From contig NC_088295.1 in assembly GCF_032854445.1 (NCBI RefSeq), positions 76,100,028-76,164,027 of the forward strand: a stretch of DNA of 64,000 nt, given 5' to 3'. Position 1 is the stretch's first letter. Every line of letters begins with the position of its first letter. Source of the DNA: Liolophura sinensis. Taxonomy: Eukaryota > Mollusca > Polyplacophora > Chitonida > Chitonidae. Position numbers and translations under genes: made by a program. This document shows positions 11,366 through 23,400 of this stretch, piece by piece. The notes under the pieces were generated by a model. The model saw only the letters and a list, made by a program, of their open reading frames with translations, made no database searches and was not told the origin of the DNA.

Positions 11366-12010
11366 GTAATTGACAGTAAACGGTTGTAATGAACCCTATA
11401 ACCAAAATGTAGACTCCAAGTAACTGACAGTGAACAATTGTAATTCCCCCTATAACCAATATGTAGACTCCAAGTAACTGGCAGTGAACAGCTGTAATGT
11501 CCCTTATAACCAAAATGTAGACTCCAAGTAACTGACAGTGGACAGTTGTAATTTTCCCTATAACCAAACTGTACACTCGAAGTAACTGACAGCGAACAGT
11601 TGTAATGATCCCTATAACCAAACTGTAGACTCCAAGTAACTGACAGTGGACAGTTGTAATGATTCGTGTAACCAAACTGTACACTCCAAGTAACTGACAG
11701 TGAACAGCTGTAATTTCCCCTATAACCAAACTGTACACTCCAAGTAACTGACAGAGAACAGTTGTAATGATCCCTATAACCAAACTGTAGACTCCAAGTT
11801 ACTGACAGTGGACAGTTGTAATGATTCGTGTAACCAACTGTACACTCCAAGTAACTGACAGTGGACAGTTGTACTTATCCCTAGAACCAAACTGTAGACT
11901 TCAAGTAAGTGACAGTGAACAGGTGTAATGATCCATGTCATCGAACCAGGAGTTGTTCCGAAAATGTGAATTCGGTCAAGTAACTGACGGTGACAGCTGC
12001 AATGTCGCCA
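11366..12010. repeat. 54-bp tandem repeat array, about 10-11 copies
   Basis: The unit contains 'ctccaagtaactgacag' followed by 'gaacagttgtaat' and 'ataaccaaa'; spacing is 54 bp, with decay at both ends and an extra diverged copy near 11970. Because 54 is a multiple of three, two minus-strand frames stay open for about 160 codons with an 18-residue repeat. Both frames look equally good, which argues for a non-coding minisatellite rather than a protein. Confidence 0.9.
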
Positions 12011-12346
12011 GTTACTGATCCAAAGGAATTTCCCCAGCTGAAATTTTTGAGAACTGTTTTGGGGGAAATGGCATACTCCAACAAAGCCATTTAAGTGACA
12101 TCTGTCGGTCTCCAGTGTCCTTTATCTGGTATTAGTGATAGTTTTAATTCTACACGCACAGTTTTATGAACATTCGCTAAAACGGATTTAAACACAAGTA
12201 TTAATGTCGTGTACAGCTCGGGATCTTCATGTAATAAACGCTCTGTTCTCACTGACCAGCAGTAGTGTTGACATTTAACAGGCTTACTCTAGCAGAGAAT
12301 TCAAATAACAGCGTTTCCGTGTTAGAATAGTTTTTTTCACCTTGAT

Positions 12347-12600
12347 ATATTTATTTATTTGATTGGTGTTTTACGCCGTAATCAAGAATATTTCACTTAT
12401 ACGACAGCGGCCAACATTATGGTGGGAGGAAACCGGGCAGAGCCTGGGGGGAAACCCACGACCATCCACACCTTCCCACGTACGGCCGGAGGGGAAGCCA
12501 GCATGGACTGGACTTGAACTCACAGAGACCACATTGGTGAGCGGCTCTTGGGTCGTTACCCTGCGCTAGCGCGCAAACCATCTGAGCCATGGGGGTCCCC
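12347..12600 (-). mobile_element. MetaSINE-like SINE copy, near full length
   Basis: Inverted: AT-rich tail, 'gattggtgttttacgccgta', 'ggtgggaggaaaccgggc', then a small internal deletion between 'accatcc' and 'accttcccac', and a complete tRNA-like head ending 'gagccatgggggtccccc'. The head keeps a Pol III A-box equivalent (TGGCTCAGATGG on the sense strand). Confidence 0.9.
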
Positions 12601-13778
12601 CTTGACTTATAACGTCGGTTTATACTTTCACATAATGCAGTTGGTTGTCCTCTTTCGATGTCGAACACATGTCATTTTCATGTTTATAGCACCTCTGGCG
12701 TGAATGTGGATTAAGTGGTCGACACTGCGCAGGAAACTCTCTGTACTCCAAAATGTTATGGAGAGTTACGTCCCTTGTTTAGTTAAATTTTGTAGCCTAA
12801 TGATATGTGGAACCTCTTGCACCGGAACAGATGCTAGATCCTAATTGGTAGCTTCCTGTCGATTATTAAAATAGTACCATTTCTAATAAATAAAAATGTA
12901 TAAAACTACAATAAATAACAGTACACATTTTTGAAACATGTAATAAAAAAAGCAATTTCATAAACAGTCGTAATTCACATTACGAAATCCCTTATGGTGG
13001 TCTTTAATACAGGGACAGGAGCTTTCTGAAGTATTAAACTTCTGAAAGACAGTGAGTTGTTAAGCATTGCATAGCTGTTAAGGCGGCGTTATGTCGTCTC
13101 ACTCCACACCAGTTGAAAGCATAAGCCTGTTCATAAGAACACTTGGGAGCGTATTTTTAAAGGTGAACAAAGCTAAAAAAGTGTGTGAAACGGTCTTCAA
13201 TTATTCTTGTGGGAGAAAAGGACATTTGAAAATATCTTTTGTACGGTTTGGACCACCTCTTGGTATTTTCGTCTTTGCATTATAATGTTTAAATTGAGCC
13301 TGTGAAGCATATCTAATAAATTCATATGTGCTCGAATTCTGTACAAATGTGTTAAACAGGATCTTTAATCACGTGTATAATTTGTAATATATTCCCGTAT
13401 ATTATTACATTTTAGATTTAACCTGCGGGATTTAACGCATGTGGTTGGATATAAACAACATTTACGTTTAGATAAATTTATTAGACGTGCGTTGCATCGT
13501 TATTTAGAAATGTTATGCAAAGATTATATATATTGGTAACAAAAGGTATATGCCTTCCCTACAAAACTTATTCTCAAATGTCACTTTCTCCATGAAGAAA
13601 AAACAAATATAATATAGAAGATCACTCATTCGTCTAAAGTTTTATATTTTCTTCTCCTGTAACATATACCAGAAAATGGGGATAAATATATATTCAGGAT
13701 CCGGTTATCTCCAGTTTAACAGCCTAAAGTACAGAATGAGACCAGTTATCACGCTAAAAACTCAAAAACATTTTTCTT
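12601..13778. other. No recognisable feature
   Basis: AT-rich non-coding sequence with no exon, RNA gene or repeat family member that I can support. Confidence 0.5.
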
Positions 13779-13840
13779 ATTATTTATTTACTTGTTTGAT
13801 TGGTGTTTAGAAGTATTCAGGAACTTTTATACGGTTTGTA
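13779..13840 (-). mobile_element. MetaSINE-like 3' tail fragment
   Basis: 'tttgattggtgttta' followed by 'tattcaggaa.ttt.tacg' after an ATTT-rich tail. Only the last 60 bp of the SINE are present and they are diverged. Confidence 0.5.
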
Positions 13841-14769
13841 TGGGTAGTCATTTCTGATATAGGATATGAATGAGACAGGATATATAATAACGACATTAAT
13901 ATGGCCATTCCACACCACTGATGACATTCTTTGACCTGCATGCTCAATGAGTCAATGAGACTGTCGTAATAAGAATGAACGTCGATGTTGATTAGGAAAG
14001 GCCCTTCTTTTTTAAGCTTTCATATAGCATCTTCGACATAAGTGTGCACGTGAAGTCATCAAAAGGACCCTCTTTTTTGTTAGATACCGATAAAGTCTTG
14101 ATGTTTTCTTTAGCCACAATCTTCTTCACAATATCTTGACACCTATACTATTACAGTTTAACGTGAACTGTTTATTGTCCCATGCGGTCATATTGTTGCC
14201 TGTGACCACCGTTGTTATTGTCGATTTGTACACAGCACATCACATCCTTATGGCGACAGCTGTATCCCTCAGCCCGCAGCAACTTTATACGTTCACAGTC
14301 AGATGCGCATACTGCATTTTTGATCTCAAAACAATCTGAAATCAAAATGGCACCGTAGTAATTATTTTAAAAAGGTTTACCGCACATTGGAGTGTGGCAC
14401 TGGGGCTTTTAGATTGCCGAGATTTCAAAACAATCAGATACGAGAAACAAAAAAATACCTAGTTTAATAGTTTTATGGTATAATCGATCGTAAGTTTTCA
14501 GCTACTAAGTTTCTATTCAATACAGATCTGTAGTCAGTAAAAGCTAGTCATTAAGTGAGTTCATTACTATTTTATTGGTGTTCTTTGTATGTCAAAAATC
14601 AACTTGTACAGGATTCAAAACTCTGAACAAGACGGTTGTGGTCAACCTGTAGTTAGCTGTTCCTAACTTTTTGCGGATTTCTGTAATTGTTATTTGTTCC
14701 TTGCATAAGTGGCGTGAGAGTGAATGATTTCACCATTTGTTTATATTTATGTGTTAGGACAATGTCTTT

Positions 14770-15000
14770 GGCACTGAAGGGTTTGTTTGTTCATTGCCAG
14801 CATTCTGTAGAGAATCCGAGAAGATTCATCTCCCCCACTGCTCTCGGCTCTTCTGTCAAGCTCACCAGTTACTTGCCAAAGCCAGCTGGTTTATGCCGGG
14901 CACACGGGTCTCATCCACCGAAAAAACTGATCGCTCGTCGTAAAGGTGAACTATTTTGAGTACGGCGTTAAATTTCGAATAAGGAAATCAGTAAATAAAG
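14770..15000 (+). mobile_element. SINE copy, family 3
   Basis: Ends in 'tttgagtacggcgttaaat' plus 'aataaggaaatcagtaaata'. The preceding block ('ctggtttatgccgggca', 'ccaccgaaaaaactgatcg') aligns with the inverted fragment at 44517-44660. It is related to the MetaSINE-like family at the tail but distinct in the centre. Confidence 0.6.
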
Positions 15001-15353
15001 TCACCGTTTGTACACAAGACGATAGTGTAATAAATTTGGCGATACTGCATGGTAACATAACACCGCAGAAAGGAAAAATGTACGTCCGGGAAATCTCTTG
15101 ATTAACAATTGCAGATTTGCAGTATCTGTGACATTCCGTGAAAATCGATGATGTCTTGCATTCAGACTTGCCGTTAACTGATTGACCTAACGACGCACCG
15201 ACAGACGTGCTGACCGACATCTGCCTGTGTATACGTGAAGTCAAACGCTAATGTAAAGGACAAGATCAACTCCACTTTACAACCTCTTGTTAAAACGTTT
15301 TTTTTAAAACTATTTTAAAGTTTCTAACGGACATGATGTTAAGTTAAGCTTAC

Positions 15354-15441
15354 CTCGCTTCCCGGAAAACGATCGCTTTATAAGAACCAAAATGAGAATA
15401 ACGGTAATCATGACAGCGATGTGTAGAATTCGAGATCGCAT
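15354..15441 (-). CDS. Possible first coding exon of a type II membrane protein
   Basis: An ATG at 15441 begins a 29-codon frame that ends, in phase 1, at a good donor (GCGAG|GTAAGC, intron from 15353 down). The peptide has four residues (MRSR), then about 17 hydrophobic residues (ILHIAVMITVILILVLI), then basic KRSFSGKR: the layout of a signal anchor, as in many Golgi glycosyl- and sulfotransferases. I could not connect it to a downstream exon within 1-15350, so the gene would have to continue left with long introns. Upstream sequence is compatible with a 5' UTR. Chance remains possible. Confidence 0.3.
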
Positions 15442-15449
15442 GATTTTGC

Positions 15450-16828
15450 CGGCCGGTGTGTTGGGGAAGAAAGTCATGGTTAGGGGTAGTCTGGTAGACT
15501 ACCCTGCACGACGAAAGCTTTCTGTAACAGCTTCGACCCCTTCCCCATCCCCAGGTGAGTAACGACCCATCCCTACGGATCAGTACGTGACACGTATATG
15601 TGCAGGTAACCGCCAGGTGCACGGACAGAAAAAGCCCATCCAACAGTCGATATGATAACGAGACGTGTTCAAATAAACACTCTCCAACTTTTCGTTTAAT
15701 GAGATTTTTTATAAACAGCCATAGTGTTTGCAACGATTACATACAGTGACAGATTTGAATAAAACAACACATTTCTTTAGTAAAAATCGTTTTAAGGTGT
15801 TTTAACCATCATTTATAACCGATATACGTGAAAAATAAAAAGTGCAACGATGTAATTCAAATAATGCAGTTTATTATTAGCATCCTTTAACGATTCGATC
15901 AAATATTTCTTTGAAATATTGTTAAAGAATCAGCAAATTCTACGTCAAAGTTTTTCAGATTTATATGACATGCACATTTATAATATTAGAAAATGTACAT
16001 AACCACAGGTATTACATTTTACTTTAAATATGAACTCAAACTATGACAACTCAAGTGTTCTTTGAATGGAACAATGTGTGAGGATAGGTCGAGAGCTCAC
16101 GGTTGTCAGTATGATGTGAAGTGCTTCCTGTTAGTCACGTGTTAGAATGGGTTTACTGGCGTTTGTGCTCTGATTTTCTCTCAAGTAAAGTCACGTGTAA
16201 AGCAAAGAGTGTAGTTTCCCTAGCGCTTTGGCGAACCTCAGGTCAGTGAAACCAAAGATCAATGTTCAATATGTATTAAAGCAAATTTTGGCGTTACAGA
16301 TTAATTGGTTATGTTTTGCTATTTGAGACATTCTTATTTTTCAAATGTAATGCCGAATTTCTTATGATTTATAATGTTTTATAATGTGTGACTTAAACCT
16401 TTCAATCATTAAAATGGTGGAGACAACATATATGAAAACAATATATAAAACCAATATATGAACGGTGACAATTGAAACGTATTGGATAGGGCATGTTAAT
16501 CAAACAGGACTCACAAACTTATGAGTAACTACTCTACGGATCAAGATCTCTTTTTTGCAGACTTTATATTAACAACTGTGTTAACTAAGTTTGTTTACAC
16601 AAGTAACAATTCAAAGCAACTCAGTGGATGTGATGATATAACAGGCAATGTGACACAGCATGGAATATACAGTGGTTTATTGTGATACTGATGAGGAGTC
16701 GCTGATCACAGTATGCGACAATGTCAGATATATGACCAAAACACCATTTATGACATTAATGATACAAACAGCTCAACATGACAGTGGATAACTGGATGAT
16801 GACAACTTTATACATTGTATTATATATA
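15450..16828. other. No recognisable feature
   Basis: AT-rich sequence between the possible signal-anchor exon and the Tc1 element. No exon or repeat could be supported. Confidence 0.5.
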
Positions 16829-16830
16829 TA

Positions 16831-18488
16831 CAGTCATGGAAAAAATTATTAGACCACTCATATTTTCTTTGGTTTCTTGTTCATTTTAATGCCTGGCAAC
16901 CCTAAAGGTGTATTAACCGAAGATTACAATGAATACGACAAAAATCCAGCTGATTCCATAATACTTTGTCGTATTTGATATGCTTTAAGGTCAGTTGTAT
17001 TCCTAGGGTGTATGCGAGGCAATTTCATGCTTTCCATTTACATGCAGACTTACATAAAGAGTGGTTTCCTGTTTACATGTAGGCTTACATAAATAGGGGT
17101 CTCTTGTTTATATATTAAGACGCAGCACAACTCGGTAGTTGTCAGCTCCCATAATGCCTAAAACGAAAGAATTATGTGGAGCCAGAAAGGCAGCCATCTT
17201 GGCACAGCTGGATACTGGATTGAGCGAGCGACGAGTGGCCAAAAAACTGAAGATCTCTAAGACAGCAGTTCATTACACGAAGAAAAAGCAAGCCGAACAT
17301 GGTACTACAAAACTGCTAGCTGGTCGAGGCAGGAAACGTCTTTCTACCCCACGAGATGACCGAGCACTCATCCGGTCCTGTATCAAGAATCGTCGTCAGA
17401 CCTCCAGAGACCTTAGAAATGAGTGGGCATTGTCAACAAATGTGACTTGTTCAGCAAGAACAGTTCGAAACCGACTTCTTGGAGCTGGTCTAAAGTCGCA
17501 CAGGGCACGGAAGAAGCCCTTCATCAACGAGAGGCAGCGGAAGGCCCGCTTGCGTTTTGCGAGGGATCACAAGAATTGGACTGTTGATGATTGGGCTAAA
17601 GTTCTCTTCAGTGATGAATCCAATTTTGAGTTGATGCCTACTCCAGCCAACTTACTGGTTAGGAGGAAGCCTGGGGAAGCCTACAAACCAGACTGCCTTG
17701 CTCCTACTGTAAAGCATGGGGGTGGATCAGTGATGATCTGGGGTTGTTTCAGTATGGGTGGAACAGGACAGATGCAGTTGTGTGAAGGGAGAATGAACCA
17801 AGTCACATACAGAGCTACTCTTGAAAACAGTCTTCTTCCATCAGCTGCTAAACTCTTTCCTGGCTCGAATGACTGGATTTTCCAACAAGACAATGCCCCT
17901 TGCCACACGGCAAGGTCAGTTAAAACCTGGATAGAGAACCGGAACATTCGAACCATGAATTGGCCTGCTCAGTCACCTGATCTGAATCCAATTGAAAACC
18001 TGTGGAATATTATCAAGTTCAAAATGGAGAACCACAAGCCCCAAAACAAAGCAAATTTGTTCGAATTTTTGCAACAGGAATGGGCTGCTGTGACCGCAGG
18101 GCAATGTAACAAACTGGTGGAGAGCATGCCAAGGCGCATGGCTGCAGTCATCAAAAACAATGGGCATGCAATCAAGTACTAACTCCCGTATGAGACTGAG
18201 AGTCATGTGACTACGTGACTAGGAGGCAGGAGAAAAAATGAAATGCCAAAATGTTTTTGAGAATACAGTTGCCACATCTACAGATGTATGAACTTAAGTG
18301 ATTTTGGTCATTGTCAAGAAAGTCATAGAGAACTGATAGATATCACCTCTTAAATAAAACCCTTATGAACTATTTCTGTTTTCATCACTTTCTTTGCCCA
18401 AACAAATGTTCCTTCAGTTGTGCAAGGTTTTAAAATGAACAAGAAATGGGAGAAAGCAAGGGTGGTCTAATAATTTTTTCCATGACTG
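16831..18488 (+). mobile_element. Complete Tc1-family DNA transposon
   Basis: A 1658-bp element bounded by TA dinucleotides (16829-16830 and 18489-18490), the target-site duplication typical of Tc1/mariner. The terminal inverted repeats start CAGTCATGGAAAAAAT. The first 27 bp match perfectly and similarity extends to about 60 bp, ending in 'tttcttgttcattttaa' on both sides. The single internal gene (17154-18182) is uninterrupted. Both ends and the transposase are present, so this copy looks young and possibly autonomous; activity cannot be judged from sequence alone. Confidence 0.95.
17154..18182 (+). CDS. Tc1-family transposase (DD34E), intact
   Basis: A 342-residue protein, the usual Tc1 length. 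It should bind the element's terminal repeats and cut and paste it into TA sites. The N-terminal 115 residues form the paired-like helix-turn-helix DNA-binding region, with a GRPR-like GRGRKR segment at 57-62. The catalytic triad is visible: D154 in LFSDES, D246 in FQQDNAPCHTA and E281 in NPIENLW. The D246-E281 spacing leaves 34 residues between, defining the DD34E Tc1 group. I chose the ATG at 17154 because no ATG lies in frame upstream; the frame also opens at a TTG at 17139. No stop codon or frameshift interrupts it. Confidence 0.95.
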   Translation: MPKTKELCGARKAAILAQLDTGLSERRVAKKLKISKTAVHYTKKKQAEHGTTKLLAGRGRKRLSTPRDDRALIRSCIKNRRQTSRDLRNEWALSTNVTCSARTVRNRLLGAGLKSHRARKKPFINERQRKARLRFARDHKNWTVDDWAKVLFSDESNFELMPTPANLLVRRKPGEAYKPDCLAPTVKHGGGSVMIWGCFSMGGTGQMQLCEGRMNQVTYRATLENSLLPSAAKLFPGSNDWIFQQDNAPCHTARSVKTWIENRNIRTMNWPAQSPDLNPIENLWNIIKFKMENHKPQNKANLFEFLQQEWAAVTAGQCNKLVESMPRRMAAVIKNNGHAIKY

Positions 18489-18489
18489 T

Positions 18490-20280
18490 ATATGTGATTC
18501 AATATGACATCAGATTATCTCTAGTGCAAGCCCGCGTGAAGTCTATGAAAAGCCCAAAGTATGCCATCATGGCATTAGATACACATTTCCTTCATTTTTA
18601 AGCCAACTATGCTGACTTACACTCTTCATGGAGCATAGGGTACAAATAAAGCATTGAAACTATACAACTTCATTAGTTTTCTATACTCTACTTATAACAA
18701 CCTTGCACGTGTAATTCAGCTGTATGTAGCTGTAGCAACACAAGAACGTGCGTTTTTGACGAATCAGCATCTACATGGTGTTTCGCGTACATCAACAATG
18801 CGATTTATTTATTTATTTCGTTATTTATTTATTTTAAATTTTACATTTCACTGTGGTTATAGATTTATGGGTGAGAAAAACCGGAGAGAGCCGCGTCAAT
18901 ACTTGTTAAACAACTTAAAGCCATTCCTCAACCAGTGCTACCAAATTGATCAAGGTTTTACAGAGGACAGAAAGCATTAACCCGCTCGGCTATAACACAC
19001 GTGTTTCACGCTGTAGTAGAATGCCTTCATATAGCGGCATGTATGATTCAAATATCAGAAGTATAGTGTAACATAAGATCTATACGCGGTACAAGAACCA
19101 GAGGTTGAAACGTGAAAACAATTTTGTTTGTCTTATCATTCTCCCAGATGCTTAAAAACAATCAGTTTTTATTACATTTTCCCGGCAACCGAAAATTATG
19201 CGGATGAAACGTGGTAGTTTGAAGAAAATTATTGCAAAGATATATTGGGGCGAACGGCCTCGGAAAATACTGATTGTGTGGCAGCTTATGTAAAGTACCG
19301 GTAGACATAACTAATAAGTCAAGTCAATACGATAATATTTGCGTGTCATTAAATACTCACGGATTTTTTTAATGGAAACATTTGGCTCATGATGCTTCAT
19401 TTAAATTTTAAAAAAAAAACGTTAGTAGCGTGTTCAACGGTACCGGTACCTAAACATTTTTGCTGGGCCCAAAACAGTAATGTTATGTTTAACAACATTA
19501 GCTGACGTCAGTGGTAACGCCAATGGAAGGAAAGTGGGTTATCTTTGGCATGCGTAAGTTATACATACATACATTTATATATATTTATATATACAGTTCA
19601 ACTCGAGGTAGCAATACGCTTATAAAACTGCAGGTAGGCCTACATTTTATGATCGGCTAAATACAACTCAATTTGACTAAAATCGCGTTCACATAATTTG
19701 ATTTGTCGTACTGATGTGAAGAATTCAACAAAACTTTAACGTGTGATGTTCGTCGAAACATACAAACCATCATGAAACAAAGCTTGTCTCATTTTCATTT
19801 GACCAGTCGATTCAACAATGCATCATTCGGCGAATTGTCAAGACCGCCCATAATGAAGTTTTTCCCACAGTCACTGACCGTAATTCTGGTCACACATGTA
19901 GATTATAGTACAAATATAAAAATCTCTAAATCTAATACTTAACCTAAAGAAACATATAGATGATCACCTTTGTGGTTATATGTAAAGGCGATTTACGAGT
20001 ACATGTCAGACCACAATAGACATTTGTACAGGGTTCGGACCCGAATTGAACTTGGTGCAGTCAGCGTGGTCACGTGACTGATACAGGCGCGCGCAGCACA
20101 CCGGCTCATAACATGGCCGTGCACAAGACTTTTGTCCCCACACTGTATGACATCGCCCAAATACCGGACACGGCACAAGAAAAAGTAATAAAATAGTGCA
20201 ATCCGTTTGGGGTACACGGCTCATTTGTATACAGGTTTATACAGCAAGAGTTGTGCTTACACATACACTGGCATTCCTAT
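18490..20280. other. Mostly unassigned DNA
   Basis: A short ATTT-rich stretch at 18803-18836 followed by 'gggtgagaaaaaccggagag' may be a very decayed SINE of the MetaSINE-like group, but it is too diverged to call. A 12-bp palindrome (GGTACCGGTACC) sits near 19440. Otherwise nothing recognisable. Confidence 0.4.
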
Positions 20281-20286
20281 TTAATT
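20281..20286 (-). terminator. Possible poly(A) signal (ATTAAA) of the hydrolase gene
   Basis: The first poly(A)-signal variant downstream of the stop, about 165 nt away on the transcribed strand. This is an assignment by position only. Confidence 0.35.
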
Positions 20287-20450
20287 CTCGTTATATGAAA
20301 CATTATGTACACGATGATGTCTGCTGTCATGCCTTATAATGGAGTCAAATATCGCCGTTAAGTAAACAACGTCATAGCCTGTGCGCTGGGGCCCAAATGT
20401 TGAAATTGTTCTAACTGGCTTGGAACTGTAGCCAGTGAAATATACGTCAA

Positions 20451-23400
20451 TCATATGTACCATGTAGCAAAAGCCAATAGTACGGCCACCAATTTCACTG
20501 TGACCATATCGTCCTTCAAACCTGCAGAGTTTATTAGGGGCTTACAATGAGTCACGTGATGCCTGAATTCCGGTTCCGGTATGTGTCTCCAGTTCAGCCC
20601 TCGAACAAAATTAGGCGGTACTTCAATTTCAATGAAAAGAGCAGCCAATTTGTGAATGCGACCATGTTCATCCTCCTGGAATTTAATGGGTAGCAAATGA
20701 TTCCAGCCGTCAGCCTCAGTAATGTATTGCAAAACACCCAGGAACTTCATGTTAAATGTATGTCTGAGTGGACTGGGATACAGCACCGCGTGACCAAACA
20801 CACCATGTCTCAGGTGCAACATTTTGTCCGATTTGTCCAAAACGACTGATATGTTACCGAATGCGTAATGGCTGTACTCTCCGGTATATTCCAGTAGGGG
20901 GCGCTGTGTAGGCCGGTCCGAGATCAAAGCCCTTCTGCGCACGCGTACGTTTGGTACGAATCTTGCCCTGCCGACATCATTGGTCTCTCCGTCCGTCTGT
21001 GCGATCGTTTTAAGCTTAACCGTCTTTGAGTTGGCCATCCAGGGGTCAGGAAAGAGACAAGCCGTTGAATGGTTCAGCCAGGACGGTTCTCCGAGTAACA
21101 AATCGGAGATCTTGTAATGAAGTACTCGCAGACCGTTCATGGCATCGTCGTTCATTGGTCCGCTTACGCTGGTGAAGATACCTAGCTTATTGTCTGGGTA
21201 CAACCAAAGATTAGAGTCGAAGCCAAACACGCGGCCGCCATGGAGTAGGTTGTGATAGCCTAAAAGAGCAAAAGGAAGTTTTTTCTATCAACAAAACGTA
21301 ACAGTGGTCTGTCTTTTCATAGTTACATTTACGTTTTGCGTTAGGCTTGCATTCAGCTCTGAACTTTGAGGTATTAATACGCATCACATCGCCTGTACGT
21401 GTAACTTAACTATATTTAGAACCACTGAACGTAACACTACCTCAATCTCTCTCTCTTCCTTTTTTAAAGAGCTTTTTAACACAGAACATTGTAAAGAGAA
21501 TGAATGAATGCTTGGTTTATCGTCGTACTTAACAACTTTTTAATTATATGACGACGACGAGCCATTAGATGAGTGTACATATTCTGTGCCTCCTTATGGC
21601 AGGGCTAGTCCATGCAGCAAATGTGCTGCCGCTGTTGAAGTATCGTGCCGAAGACACCAGAAATGAAACCACCCAGTCACATTATACTGACATCGGGCTG
21701 ACCAGTCATATTTCCTTGCTCTAATCTCTCCATGCTGAGCGCCAAGCGAGGCAGCAAACAAGTACCATGTTTTAAGTCTTTGGTATGACCCGAGCCGGGT
21801 TTGATCCCGGGTCTCCCGACTTCGAGCATTGCAAAGAGAAGTAAAAAAAGCTTTTTGTACAAACGAAGTCTTTCTGAAACGTGCACAAAACTCCAGCTTC
21901 TTGAGACAAAGTTATGTATGAAAACCACATTAAAATTGCTCCTGCATCTACACAATATGTTTGTGAACAGTTTACCTCTGTAAGTTCCGGATCCAAAGCC
22001 GAGGTTATAGGCAAATCTGCCGGCAGATATTGGGAATACGGGTGGCTTTAGGACCTTTTTGCCGAGTGGCATTGGAGTGGGCATCTGAGGGGTGTGAAGC
22101 TCACTGAAAGTCTCTACATCTACCAGTAAGTGACCTTCCGGATGTCTCCCTCCACGAAGGTGAAAGTTCATCCACTTTGCCATATCAACGGCGTTTACAC
22201 AAATCCCACCCGCAGCGTTAATGGTGGAACTCTTTCTGAAATGAGACGTGAATTCAACGAAGATAATTAATATTTCTCCTTGAGGTAACATTTTACTCCT
22301 TAAGGCATTTCTCTGTCTATCTACACATGATATACGTGTAGTTTACTTCTTAGGGCTTATGTCTCTCCATCTACACTTGATATATGTGTACTTTTATAAC
22401 ATGAAGAATAATTTATAAACCTAAAACTATTTCAAAAATGTTAACATTCAGCTCGACGTAAAATTAAGCATTAAGACTATTTTTATTTATCAAAAAATAT
22501 TCTGCCTCTCCAAGATTGATGCGTATTGGTGATATAAACAGGTGCAACGAAGGGCATGAACAGGTGTTACAAATGACATATATAAGTATTTATGAAATAC
22601 ATAAATAAATGTACTCTAGTGTGTAGTTTCTCAATTTAATATAACAGGAACAGAGTGTTTCTCTTAGATCGACTAAAAAATATACATGTAGTTGTTTTAC
22701 TTCTGTAAACATGTTACAGAAGTATTTATGTAGGCTTGAGGTTTTACGTCGTGCTTAATTTTTCAGTCATATGACGACAAGGGGGTCATTGGGTGTGTCT
22801 ATATACACTGTGTATTCTTGCAGTAGGGCGAGCCTATGCAGCCACTGAAGCATCATGCTGAAGACGCCAGACAAGACACCGCCACCCAGACACAGTATAC
22901 TTACACCGGCCAACCAGTCCTGTTTACTCTCAGTGCTGAGCACCGTTCGTGGCAGCAACAAGTAACATTTTTAAAGCCTTTGGTATTACCGAGCCGGGTT
23001 TTATCCGGGTCTCCCGACCTCGGGGAGGACGTTTCGTGGAAGTAAATTGTCACAATACACTGTCACAATACGTTATACCTGAAAGCACTTACTTGAGCCA
23101 CACGGTGTCCAAGGGTCGCAACTCCCCATTAAAGGACATATGTGGTAATGCGAAATCCCCCCAGTGGTTAAAATCTTCCGCAAAAGTTGCTGACGTCATG
23201 GATAGTGGTGTAAAGATAAGCTCGCGGGTCAATGTTTCCATGGACTTTCCCGTGAGCCTTTCCAGTACATACCCAGCCAAGATAAACATGTAGTTGTTGT
23301 AAAGATACTTGGAGTGAAATTTTCTTGATGCAGGCATAAATCTAAGTCCCCTGCAACGAAGGTATACATTGTCATAAAAATGACAGTAAGAATAGTAAGA

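Noticed and set aside
11304-11850. Two minus-strand frames of about 160 codons with an 18-residue repeat
   Set aside because: Two overlapping frames are equally open because the 54-bp unit is divisible by three; there is no start, splice or promoter context.
17139-17153. Transposase start at a TTG upstream of the ATG
   Set aside because: A non-ATG start is not expected for a eukaryotic Tc1 gene, and the ATG at 17154 gives the usual N-terminus.
17681-18206. Minus-strand frames across the transposase
   Set aside because: Shadow frames of the coding strand.
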